NCBI GenBank assembly: GCA_949358305.1
Contig: OX442316.1
Location: 6,696,001-6,760,000 of the forward strand
DNA length: 64,000 nt
Source: Strigamia acuminata
Taxonomy: Eukaryota; Arthropoda; Chilopoda; Geophilomorpha; Linotaeniidae
Reading direction: 5' to 3'
Both the position numbers and the translations under genes were made by a program. The notes beneath the pieces were generated by a model. It saw nothing but the letters and a program-made list of their open reading frames with translations, ran no database searches and had not been told where the DNA came from. Shown one piece after another: positions 46,836 through 59,469 of this stretch. The first letter of the stretch is position 1, and every line of letters starts with the position of its first letter.

Positions 46836-49800
46836 GAATGACTAAAGACCACTCAAATTTTTGTGAAGTTACCGATTCATTTCCATGTACAAATGTACAT
46901 CTTTCGTGTAAACTTTACTACGGTAGTTTCTAAAAAACAAAACAAATTACTGTAGTATACAGAATAAATGAAGGCAGGCAATTACGTGAATTACGTGAAT
47001 TACACGAACTCGTGTAATATTTTAAAAGTTAACGGAGATGTAAATTTTTATTTGCAGGTTCTACGACGCACGACAAAAATGAAAATAACCACCAAGACGA
47101 ATGAGATTCTCTCGAGAAAAAGAAACATGTTTCTTGTCATGGATCACTAGGTGTTGAACGTGATGACGGCTAAAAATATAAATTCCAATGTTTTTACGAT
47201 AGGTGAACGGACATTAATTAATTTTTTGTTTATTTATTTATTTTTTGTTCTTTATCTTTTGTTCTCTGAACCCGCGCTTATTTTTCTTGGTTTTGGCTTT
47301 CTTTTTATGTTTCTTAAACCGGTAGCTGGTGGGCGACAATGCGAACCATTTGTATTTGAACTCGGTTCCTCATATGTGAAACTTATTGAATCGGTATTGT
47401 TCGATTACCGACAACTTGCGAAACCTGTTGAATCTTACTACAGATCCAAACATTTTTCTTCGTCTTTGTTTTTTCGCCTACACGTGAAACCTGTTAAATC
47501 TTTTTTTTCGATCCAATAAATATATTAATTCGTACTCGACTTATTACAATAACCGAGTCCTTTACAAAGCGCGAGCAATTATCTTTCCTTTGCATGGGCG
47601 ATAAATCGGGTCTTTTTCAAAGGACAAACATTACTAACAATTCCTCGCATTCCGTTAAGTACATCACAATGGAAACCTCACGTCGGGTTTCCATAACATG
47701 CGCGACATACATAAACGCGACGTTGCGTTAATGCATATGTTTAGTATGCAATGAGGTAACGAGGCTCGCCTTATATTACACATTATACATCAAATTACAT
47801 ACAGTTTGTTGTTTGCACATTCAAATAACAATAAAACATGTTGTATTACAATTTGGCTACGACTACTACACATAACATTACCAAAATCAAAATACAATCA
47901 AGACCACAAAACACAGACAATAATTTCAATGATGATCAAGTCCCCACACCCAGACAGAGCAGTAAATTATAAATCACATCCAAGCAAAAGTCTGTAACAG
48001 ACCATATTATACCATCATTAACAATTACGAACTGTCTCTGATCACTACAACCATTCAGCGTACTACATTTCTTCCATGGGTTATAAATTACTTGGGTGTT
48101 TTGGAAAACAATCATCAGGAATTTTAACACCTGTTCATTCCAACTTTGAAACATAGATGGCGCCACTGTTTTTCAATCATAAACTGTCTCCGATCGCTGG
48201 CGGCGTCTAGAGACGACTAAATAAAACAATACCGTATTGTATACTGCACATATCGCTACATCATTTAACACGGGCAATCTCGAGGGAAATTTAGGAAGTT
48301 ACATTCTTAACGTTATAAAATTTGAAATAAAATAAAAACAAATGTTGTAATAAATATATTTTATTCACAAGAATAATTTTTTTCATCTAGATTACTTTTG
48401 CAATCTTTTGTCTATTTTGGCAAAAAAAAAATCCAAATTCAACATGTCGAATTTACTTCAATGTGAGTAGCGTCACTGATTAACGCAATTTTTAAGAGAG
48501 GCGCTGAATAACGCCTACGATCTAAGCAAATCTCATCAATAAATAAGCTTTGATGATTGGAGGCATTCAGCGAGACTCTTTCAAACTGCATCCGAGTTCA
48601 AAGGGCTCAGATTGTCATCCATGCACAACACCAAGCAAAAGTGTGTAACAGACCATATTACCATCATTATACCTGACAGGAACAGAACAGTTCAAATGCC
48701 AGCAACGTGCAAACCATGCAGCGACACATACTAAACAATCCATTAAACACATCGCTGCATCCTTTCAAACAGGCAATCTACGTAGTCAATTTATCCACAT
48801 TTTCATCGTTACCGTATAAAATTTGAAATGTACCATAGAAACAAATGCTGTATAATATCATTCCATTCACAAATAATAATTTTTCCATCGATATTAATTT
48901 TACAATCTTAAACATCGGATTGAAAAAGCAACACTTTCCATCACTGTTAATATACCAAAGCAATCATCACATTTGTCAAATTAAATCAAATGTTTCAATT
49001 TCCCAATGGGAATATCATCACAGATTACAATTAAAATCAAATATTTCAATTTCCCAAAGTCAATACCAATACAGGCTACAAATAAACAGTACAACTCTCA
49101 ATTCACCACAGTTTTTGTCAAACATTTCAAATTAAAGCTCAACTTACCACTCAAACAAATCCGCCTCAAATTGCTAGACACTGAAAACAAAGAAAAGAAA
49201 AAACCAAAACATTATCAATTAAAACACCAATTTAGTCAAATGGTTCCATTGACCCACGATGTCTTCGCTGATGCCTATCCAGTGAGTGTCGACTGATGAC
49301 CGAGTCCAGTCCCAAACTCCCCTCGGCCCTTGGGAAAATCTCGCGCAAACAAATCTGGCAGCTCCCCGAAATGTGAACGAACAAGAGGAATGCACCCACG
49401 GACCGTCATGCCCGCAACCGTCAACATGCACGTCCAAAGCAGAGCCGTCAACTGGAAGCACATCTCGAAAAGCCACCCTGACTAAGCTTTGACTCACGAG
49501 AAACATGAACGAACCAAGGGAATGCACCCACCGTCACTAGGCCATGCCCGCAACCGTCAACATGCACCATCAAGTGAATCTCGTGGCGGCAGGGCCCTTA
49601 ACTGGAAGCAAGTCCCTAAAGGAGCCTTTGGACAAATGCAAGAAACACACAGGTAAATCACTTTTCCCCTGATTGCAATAGGACAAAGCGGGGGCCCCAT
49701 GGTGAAGGTTGTTCCTCCTGGGCTAAACCAGATGTCAATAAGTGAGAAAGGATTAGCCTTAAACTAAATCAGGACGACATTTTTTTATTCCCCAGTCACC

Positions 49801-52154
49801 AGTCGACTATTGGAGAAGAATGTTGGTGGAATTTAATTAAAAGCTGTCCGGAACACAAAAAAAATAAAATTAGCAACCACACGTTTGACAAAAAAATAAA
49901 AACGTTTAGTTTGACAAAAATTGTGGCCGACATTTGAGAAGTTCATTCCAAAATCCATAACCAAACAAAAAAAGCTCTATTTCATAAGTGACTTCTGTAT
50001 TTTGTAATATTTTCAGTCTTTTTCTATGTTGCAGATACCAGCAACATAATATCATTTCATATCCCGCATTGAACATTATATACATGCACTTCTGGTGCAG
50101 TATGTACATGTCGCGCGCCTTAGTTTCTAATTTCTAATTTCTAGTTCCTGGCCTTGAAACAATTCTCACATCACAACCACATCAATTCATGGCTGTTTCG
50201 TCTTTGTGAGATATCGAAAGGAGTGTTATTGTTTCAAATACTGGAATTGTTCCATAAAGTGTCATAAATCGTTGATGCAATCACGTCGTTCAGCTTTTTC
50301 TTGTCGGCTGTTTTCGCCTTCGTGCGAAGTCGAATGGCGAATTATTGGCTCAAAAACATGCTCCGGAAATGTAACAAATCGTTGAAGCAATCACGTCTTC
50401 CACCTTTCCATCAGCGCTAATAAGTTAATTGTATGATTTCACCAAGAACGAAGACCACGTGGAAAATCCGACTGCGGTTGATAGAAACCAAACATCCGCT
50501 TTCGTTCTGCCTAAGTAAGAAAAAATCGAGCACTTAACTATGTTATTCACATGAGAATATTTATGTTTTATTATTTACTTTTTCGCAGGTGTTGAATGTC
50601 ATGGTTTTAGTTAAGTCCGGTGACACAAACGGCACCTTCAATGGTTTCATTCTGAAAATAAAAAATAGAAAAATTATGGTTACAATTTATAGAATTCTTT
50701 GATATGACATAATAACAGCTTTAAAAATTAAAATTATCTTGTTATTCCAATTTCATTTCATTTAGAATCCAACTTGGGAGATGGAAATTTCAAAATTGCG
50801 ACGTACGACAATGAGAAAATTCAAGTTGATGAGAGGCGAGTCATTGCCGCCTCGAATTTTCTAACAGCTAATGTTCAAATCAAAACTATCTTACATGTTT
50901 TATGCAGTTTTGCCTCTTAACTAACTAAAATGAAGTCGATGCTTCCAGATTCTTTTTTTTTTACCATTGTGGTCACACAGCACGATGCTTTAGGGAAAAA
51001 AGAGCGACTACACAAAAGTTACCGTACTCATTTTTAATTCTAGGCATCCTCAAATTTTCTTCCAAATTTGTCTTTGCAGAAATTGCAAAACCGCCATTTC
51101 GTGGCACTCCGAAAACTTATGCAGCTTATTTCGATCCACAATAGATGGCAAACTAGTCTGCTATTTAGTAATCAACGTTGCAGCTCCTTCATCAAGCAAT
51201 ACTCTTGACGTGATACTTGTAAAAGAAACCTAATAAATCCAATCTGACTCCCATGATGGCAAAAGGAATTGTCGACGTTTGGCGGCACCGGAATGCTTAT
51301 GCAATTGGGTCAGAACTCAGAATCAGGACGAAGAAGATACAAGTCCAACGCAATGAATCGACTATTTGATACCCAGTCTGACAAAATAGCTTGGCTTGAC
51401 TCGTTGTAAGCTGCATCTAAGTAGACAAATTAATTTTACTATTTCAACCCTAAAAGTATACAGATAAAAAAATACTTTTTATTTTAAACATTAAAAGGCA
51501 GTTTGACAATCAAATTTATGTTATAAATTTTCTTTAGAGATCAGTTTGTTTTCTTTATAAATTAATACTAAAATAAATTCAAAACATGCCTTCTAATTAA
51601 TTTTCGGTTTACACGTCAATTCATTTTCTAATTACTATTTTCGATAGATTTCGTACGAACTATAAAAAGAAATTATTATTACAAAAATTAAAATAATAAC
51701 AAAAATTACAATTCGTCTATTGCATATCTAAAAAAAATTAATAAAAAAAAAAACCTTACTGTAAAAAAAAATATATTTACAGTACAGAATAGTACCTCAA
51801 TAAATGTCAAGTTTATAAAATTATGTAAAACATTTCGGAATTTTCACCATTTACAAAACAGTTACTTCCGTTGTGTTCTGCTGACCTTTAACTTTCAATT
51901 TTACAATTACTACAGTACAAAACCAGTTCATATCACGCGATGAGGACGGATTTTGTCGATGATTGAGCACTATGTAACTTGTTTGTTACGCGTTGAGGAA
52001 GACAGTTCTTGGCAGTCTTTGGTTTAGCTGCTAAGGCTTGCCGCGTGTTCTAACTGTTTTTTTTTATCAACTGTTCAACTGTCCACAGTGATCCATAATG
52101 CACTTTAGCAACACTTGGCAACGGCCATCGAATAAAACACTTATCAAACACATT
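46836..52154. other. Gene-poor region between tRNA-Ala and echinoid
   Basis: No recognised gene. It includes duplicated segments (about 47975-48375 against 48630-48900, and 49374-49470 against 49506-49620) and a consensus ATAGATGGCGCCACTG at 48153. At 50590-51234 there are three open stretches behind acceptor-like sites (TTCGCAG at 50590, ATTTAG near 50766, TTTGCAG near 51080), which may be remnants of a gene I cannot identify. The part next to 52155 should contain the echinoid 3' UTR. Confidence 0.45.
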
Positions 52155-55100
52155 TCACACAATAATTTCTCGAATAACTCGTCGACTTCGAGAATTTGGC
52201 GTGGAATATCCACTTTCTAGCGATTCGTCGAAAGACAAATGCGGCGGTTTCTCGTCGCCTTCCAGATACGGATCGGGTATGTTGCTTATATCGTGGTAAG
52301 GATCTGAAACCAAAGTAGACAAATTCAGTTTGTGTACTTCACGCTTAGTATATTCAACTTACCCATTTGCTCGTTCGATTTCTTCGGCTTAGGTAAAGGC
52401 GCGTAAGGGTTCGAGTTGTCTAAAATAAATGCCATTTTAGTTGAAAATTTACGACTAAAACTCCGTGATGTTACTCACATATGAGGTCTCGGTTACGCTG
52501 ATTCATCATGTCTTCTTGCATGTGATGATAATCGTCAGGATAAGTGTAAGCATTGCTTAAACTCGGCTCGTACGAATACGAACGATCGGTCACCACGTCA
52601 CCGTTTTGCTTCAGCCAAAGACTGTCTTGGCTGTCGACACTTCCTCCATTGCTGTTGTTGTACGGCGTATCGAGATATGGGTAATCTAAACGACAATAGT
52701 TTAATACAATATTCGAAGAACATAATTCCGGAAGTCTACACGTACTTGGAGGCATGTGTCCGTTGGGCGTGTAATGAGGAATTCCTTGTCGATCGAGCAT
52801 AACTTGATTGTTTAATGGCGACATGTGTTCGGAATATGGAGGTGCTTTCATCGTATCGTGCTCGATGTTGTTGTCCACGGCTTTGTTAGTTATTCCCTCC
52901 GGATAATAAGGCTTTGTGATGGCTTTGGGTCGACCAGAACTAATAAAAGCATAGTTTGTCATTACTTGTGTGCGATTTAAAATCAAATGTTTACATACTT
53001 TGGTGTTTCTTGTAAGTTTTTCTTCAATTTTTCATTTTTCTTTTCTCGGATTTTGCAGTAGTAACAGGCGGAAATCACGCCGATAAAAAAAAGAATTCCC
53101 AAAATTGAACACACGACAATTATAATCACGACCTGCATCTCCATGCCACTCGCAGAAGCTTTTTTCAACACTGGCGGAACACCTGGAAGTAATTTTAATC
53201 GGTTAATAATTTGTTTTGTTTTTATAAATATAAATATTTACCTTCGGTAGCAGTCATAGGTGGACCGCAAACGGCCGTATCGTTCTGTAAACACAGACTA
53301 ACTTGCAGGGTCTGTATTTGGTCCCATGGATTAGGCTCAAAATGTAACTTCCCTTGCTCGTCGTCAATGAAAATGTACGAATTGTAAGCTGTCCAAGCCC
53401 CATCAACGAGTATTTCAAGCTGAACAAAATAGAATTATTTATTTGAGACAATAATTTTTCACACAAATGTTACCTTTCCAACAAGTTTCAGTTCAGTTTT
53501 GGGAGTAACAAACAATAATTCGAATGCAGCTTTGTCGTAATACACATTATTCGGTGCTGGGATACTGGCGCCATTAACTATAACCAAAAGCATTAATTAA
53601 TTCATTCATTGAATATATTGTTTTTACTTACTTCTTGTAACAACCGTAATTTCACTGGAATAATCACTCGTTCCTTTTTCGTTTTTAGCTTGCACTTTCA
53701 AATGATAATCCGTTATTTCCTTCAAACCACTAATGGTACAGATATTTGAAGTTCCGCATTCAATGTACTGGCCCGGGACATCCAGCGACCAATAACTAAC
53801 AACAAAAGTTGTATCTGGATAACCGCCATCAAAACCTTTCATCCATTGCAATCCGATGGATTTATGCGTAACATTGACAGCATACACGTCCGTTGGAGCT
53901 TCGGGACTTCCTAAAGCATTAAATCAAACACAAATTTGTCTTAATATTTGTTAATAAGAATCGTCAATTAGATGTTTACCTCTAGGAAGTAATTTGATGT
54001 GTGTTTTTGCGTTATCTAATTGATTAGACGCACTGCACGTGTATTCACCATAATCTGTCTCTTTTAAACGGGGAATAACTAAAGTGGATGAATATAAATC
54101 ATCTCCTAAATCCTTCTGGTTCATTTCGTATTGTGCCATTCCAGATGCCAAGATTGTATTGGCAAAACTCCATTGAAACGATGGGGCGGGATATGCTTGC
54201 ATGCGGCACTCTATCCTGGCCGTTGAACCCAACTCGAAGGCAATTTTTTTCTTGGTGTGTCGCAATATTGGGCCATCTAAATAAAGATATAAAGTATACA
54301 TATAATTTCCGAATAAATCAATTAAAAATCAATTGACATACGTTCGATTTTGAGTGTCGTGTTGCTTCTTGTGGGCTCAATTAGTTGATTGTCGAATTCG
54401 CAAGTGTAAACGCCGCGATCTTCCAAAGTCAACTGGTTACCATTCGGTCTATTGGATCCAACAAACCGAAGCGTGGTTGTGAGCAAATAAACCCCGGTGT
54501 CCATTATTTTCTCCGAAGACACGATGTCAAATTGGCCACTGTTTTGAACAAGTTCGCCATTTTTAAGCCAGCGAACTAAGGGTCGGTGCTTCGATTGTGC
54601 TTCGCAAGTTACGGTCAAGTCGACATCCATTGTCCGTTTACTGAGCAAAGTTGGCAGCGACAGAATCAATTGTGGCGGTTCTAAAACATAAACAAACAAA
54701 ATGTCAAATGTACAAATTTTTACAAATTTTTAAAAATGAAAACTTACCGTATACTTTGAGTGAAATTGATGCAACATTACTGATACCGAGCTCGTTATTT
54801 CCCTGGCAATAATAAGTTCCTTCGTGACCAGCAGCTACGCTCGAAATTGTGTAATTCATTCCGTACGGCAGTGAATTCGTCGGAACTTCTTTCCACCATC
54901 TAAAATTAATCCAATTACAAATTAAAACAAACACTTAACAAAACCAAATTATTTAAATTTTTACTTGAACGACGGTTCCGGCCAACCGGGCGGTGAAATT
55001 TGACAAGTTAACACGAGCGGTTTACCAATAATCCCAATAGCATTTTCTGGTACAATGGAAGCGCGTCCAGGTGGATGTTTGAGCCATACAGCCACGGTGG

Positions 55101-56721
55101 CGTTAGCAACTTTGTGGATCGGAGAAGTCGCAAAACTCGGATTAAGAATATTCGTTGCTTGACAAATATATCGGCCCATGTTGTGCACATTGAGCCTTTG
55201 CAATCTATTGTTTGTATAAAGAAAAACGACGATTTTTTAATACATGGTAATTATTTTCCAATCAATTTAAGATCCACTCACCTCAGAGTGTTTCCCGTAG
55301 CAGTAACTGACGAACTGCCTTCTTTAAACCATTTGATTTCCGCTGGTGGATTTGCGGAAGCGTCGCAACGAATCGAGACATCTTCATTCTCGCGTACTTC
55401 ACGTCGTTTTTCCATTTGAATTGTCGGTCCGTCTACGAAACACAAATGTTAAATTTCAATTATTTTCTTGCTAAGATACTTTACTTACATTGCATATCGA
55501 TTGTTAAATCTGCTTGCCCCGACGGACCGATTCCGTTATCCGCGATACACGTGTAAACTCCATTATCGTCACTCGTCGAAGGTTTGATGTTCAAATTCGT
55601 ATTGTGCGACACGATGCGTCCATTATGGCTCCATTTGACAGACATTGCCTCCGGTTTAGCATCGACGTGGCAGGACACGGATGTCGTACTACCGCGTTCA
55701 ACAGTGATTGAATTCCTCGGATGAATCGTAGCTCTCGGCATGTCTGGTAAAAAAAAATAATAAAAAATTATTACAAATGTAATTTTGAAACTTCACACAC
55801 TTTTACTTACAATTAACATTCATTTCTACGGATGTTTCTAAGCTAGGGCGACCGATTTGTTCCAACGCCTTACTGTTTACACGACAAACAAGCCGAGTTC
55901 CATCGTCCTCTTTTTTTGGCTCAAATGCAAGTATGTTTTTAGTTTCATTCTCACGACTGCCGCCAGGTTGCAGAGTACCGGGTAAAGGATTTACATCACC
56001 TTCGCGAAACCTAAAAATTTATCAAAATATTTCATTTAGCACCGAGTCGCACTTTCATTCCAAAAAAATAAATAAATAAATTTGCTATTTATTATTATTT
56101 ATTATGTCACAGTTGCGTAAGTTTTAACGAATACTAAAATTTATTGCTTAGTAAACTTTAAAATATATTATTGGAATTGGCCTTCATTATTCATACGTAC
56201 CACTGAATATCAGGATCAGGACTCCCACCAATACTCGAACAAGTTAACCGATACACTTTTCCTTCAGTTGCCATTGTGTTTGGAGTTCTGATCTCAGGAC
56301 TGCGTGGAGGAACTGAAATTTGAAGAAGAAAAAAAATTAATAACTCGATCACATAAAAAATAAATAAAAATGAAAAACTCACTTAAAATCGTCACTAAAA
56401 ACTTTTCTTCGTGAATGACTTTGCTGCCATCGAGTACCTTGCACACGAATTGCCTATTGTCTTCGACGTAGGTTGTATTGCGAATTAAAAGCTGATATTG
56501 GCCTTTGTTTGGGTTCAGTTGAACGGAATATAAATCTGGGACGGTGGACTTATCCCCAAACGCAATCGTATCGGCCAACACAGCGGCGCTTTTAATCCAA
56601 TAAAAATTCAAACTTTGGGAGCTGTAACCCAAACTGAATCGGCAATCCAGAACAGTGTCTTGACCTTCCGTGACGAATATTTCTTTCATTTCATTCGTTT
56701 GGCACTGCGTGATGACGAAAA
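52155..56721 (-). CDS. ed: Echinoid, immunoglobulin-superfamily adhesion receptor (lacks first exon)
   Basis: Seventeen exons (high to low): 56721-56383, 56312-56201, 56010-55811, 55743-55489, 55432-55282, 55204-54965, 54899-54748, 54680-54342, 54276-53980, 53910-53632, 53577-53474, 53419-53242, 53182-52999, 52939-52746, 52685-52479, 52419-52363, 52303-52155. About 1144 residues are visible. Order: seven Ig domains (about residues 10-695, each with paired Cys and DxGxYxC-type motifs), two fibronectin III-like modules (695-885), one membrane helix (about 895-920) and a Tyr/Pro-rich tail ending REIIV. Echinoid is a homophilic adhesion protein at adherens junctions that tempers EGFR signalling and acts with Notch; its C-terminal EIIV binds PDZ domains of Bazooka and Canoe in Drosophila. 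Domain order and tail match that protein. The first visible exon opens in the end of a signal peptide (FVITQCQ) after a phase-1 acceptor, so the initiator exon lies upstream. Confidence 0.93.
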
Positions 56722-59203
56722 CTGCAAATATAACAAACGCGAAAAGTCAATTTTTGTTTCCTTACTTTTATTCAAAGACAAAGACAGACAAAAATAAAAT
56801 ATTATTTGTTGTAATCCCCTTCAAATTGTGCAATTATCTACACGGCCTGGACAAATTTATGAAAGAAAGAAAAAAAGAAAAAAAAAAGAAAAAAGAAAAA
56901 AACTTTTTGCAGCTGCTGCTGTTTGCTGAGCCCAAGGCAAGTTTGAAGTCAAAACGCAATGATTTTTCAACTTGCTCCATTTAATGACGGTCTTTGAGAA
57001 GTTCACCTTGAAGTAAGTAAACTGTAATTTGAAATGGAATTGGTTTTCCGGAATAATCAAAATGTATTCGCAGAAAAAACAAATATCACACACATGACAC
57101 AAAAGCATCAATCACGTGTAACTTAGGCGTTTAACCTCAACATTTGGTCACTATTGTAGTCGTGAAACAATCAAAAGTGGTCCCACGAGGACGGAAATGA
57201 CCAAAACGCATCTGGCCTAACTGTTTACAAACGTTTCAAACGACTAAAATTCGGCGTTCTGGAGTCGGGGAAAAAAAAAAGAAAAAAAAAAGGCAACTTC
57301 TCAAGACACGACGAATGAGAAATGTAACAAATGAACCGTCTGTTAGTCCAAAACAAATGACATGACATGAAACCTGAATGCATCATTTATAACTTGGATG
57401 CCGACAGATTGCACTCATCCATTTCTTACATCTGCAATATTCTATTCAATGTGTCCACAGTAAAAATTGAGAGAAAAATCTTCCCGACATAAATCTAAAA
57501 CTTATTGGCCCTTAAAACTAAACCCAGACAACGAGTGAGGGTCCCATTCAGCCAAATACAGAGCGACATCTATCTATCGTTGCTAAAAATACACCTAAAC
57601 CGACGTCTGGATTGTGGAACCTTTCAAATATCTCACTTAAGATAACCAAACCCCATTTCTCAACCAACACTTAAGTTCCTACAATTAGGCCTACTGTTCT
57701 GAAAAATCCAAGCATTTCACTGGGGCCATCTAAAGCCCCCGAATCCCCCGACGGTAAAAGTTAAGCCGGAAATGACACCCAAATTCTTCTACGGAGATTT
57801 ATACAGCGAAATAATAAAAGATCTCATCAATGTCTTTTATAGTTTTTCGCGAAGTGTAATGAATAATTCTTTCGATTAAACATAAAAAAGCCATTTCTCA
57901 TCCTTAAGAAATGTCAAATCACCACTTCCTCACGCACCCTCTTCTCTTCCGACATATTCATCAGGTCGAAAGTTTACCTGACGTTTTCCAAGTCCCAAAG
58001 GTCAAGAAAAAGTCACCGTAAACTCCCAGAAAAGCCCATTTTAATGCTTATTTAAAATCCATTGTTTATTGTCCCTAGACTTATAGCAGTTTGAGGTTTT
58101 TTTAAACGCTGATTGATGGAACTCCCGGGATTAATTCGCATCACAAGTACCCAGATGGCGCCATGCAGACAGACATCCATGAACATGAAGGTGAAGTAGT
58201 TAACCTTCCATATTTGAATAAATTTTTTTTTATCAATATCATTTAAGATGTTATGATTGAAGTATGTTGAAACAGAAGCTTGAAAATTATGGATTAAAGT
58301 TGGGAATATTAATGATGTAAGACCAGTTTAAGTTATGGAGAGAACGTGACTCCACAATTGGGAGTCTATGGAACTAATTGGATATTGACGTTGGAATTGC
58401 AGCTTTCTATCTACCTTTCAAGCGAGTTGGCATCGATTTGAACTTGCTACCAGTCTGATATAATTAAATGACACCATAATTGCACGTTTCCACTCCACTG
58501 TGTAATATTACGACCTGCACCGTGCCGTGCCCTTTATTCTTTAATTTTGTCACCTTTTTGCGCTGCATTTCCCCACGTTTTATTGCAAATCTAGATTTGC
58601 ATTATTAAAATTATTATTCTATATTTTTTTTAAAAGAATTTCGAGGCGCTTAACTCCGTTCACACTCGAGAGATTATGCAGATGTGTCAATTACTGCAGC
58701 GTAATAAATCTACGCTTAAAAAACACGCAGAAAACTGGTGCTATGACTAATGGCAGAACAGGGAAGAAAATCAAGCGTGTTTGCTTCGAGTAAATAAATC
58801 CACTGTTCCAAAGTGCAACATTTGTTGTAACTCCACCAGAGATTATGCTTTCTAATTTCTACTGTCACTTGATTAGAATACTGCATTGGAATGCAATGTT
58901 TACATATATTTGTTTATGAAGATGTGCTGCCACTGATTGATTTTTAATACAAGTTGGCCCTTGGATTGACCTGGTAAAAGGTGTTGCGATTGCATATTCA
59001 ATCCTATGTATGATTACCACGTATTGAGAGAAAACCAACTTCCTCTCCTTGACCCTGTATAGACAGAGCAACGACCCGTGAGATTGGATTGGCAACATGG
59101 CTGCTAACATCAACTTTGTTGTTTGGCAGGGCGCGTGCTGGCCTGGGAAAACGGGTGTGGCCCGGGACAACTTTTACTGCAACAAAAGTTGAATCCCCTA
59201 AAC
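56722..59203. other. First intron or upstream region of echinoid
   Basis: No exon supported. A signal-peptide exon on the minus strand ending in phase 1 should exist here or beyond the window; I did not find a convincing one. Contains a CCAGATGGCGCCATGCAG site at 58151-58168. Confidence 0.45.
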
Positions 59204-59461
59204 CAGCGGTCGGCAACTGGCGGCCCGCGGTCCGGATCCGGCCCGCGGAAGGTCGAAACTTGGATCGCCAGATATTTTTTATTATATATTTTTTTTGTAT
59301 TTTTGTTGTTTTTTGGTGTTTTTTTGATTTTTTTTTGTTTTTTTTTGGTGTTTTTGGTGTTTTTTGTGTTCTTTTTGTTTTATTTTGTTGTCTTTTTCTA
59401 GACCTCAAAAAAAATTTTCACTAGTATCCGGACCCCACTCAAAATTACTTGCCGACCCCTG
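59204..59461. mobile_element. hAT-type non-autonomous DNA transposon with perfect 8-bp target duplication
   Basis: 258 bp between CAGCGGTCGGCAA on the left and TTGCCGACCCCTG on the right: 13-bp terminal inverted repeats with one mismatch. Both sides carry the identical octamer CCCTAAAC (59196-59203 and 59462-59469), the hAT signature target-site duplication. Subterminal GGCCCGCGGTCCGGATCC is followed by a long T/G-rich tract. No transposase. The exact flanks imply a fairly recent insertion. Confidence 0.93.
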
Positions 59462-59469
59462 CCCTAAAC

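Noticed and set aside
47151-47519. 122-codon frame with hydrophobic N-terminal half
   Set aside because: AT-rich T-tracts create the hydrophobic run; short internal repeats, no splice or start support and no family signature.
49670-49730. Similarity of GAAGGTTGTTCCTCCTGGGC to U1 snRNA stem-loop II
   Set aside because: Only about 20 bases resemble U1; the 5'-splice-site recognition sequence and the rest of the molecule are absent or out of order.
55075-55711. Plus-strand frames of 65-114 codons
   Set aside because: Antisense shadows of echinoid Ig exons.
59004-59424. Lysine-rich frame on minus and Phe-rich frame on plus strand
   Set aside because: They read through the T/G-rich interior of the hAT-type element.
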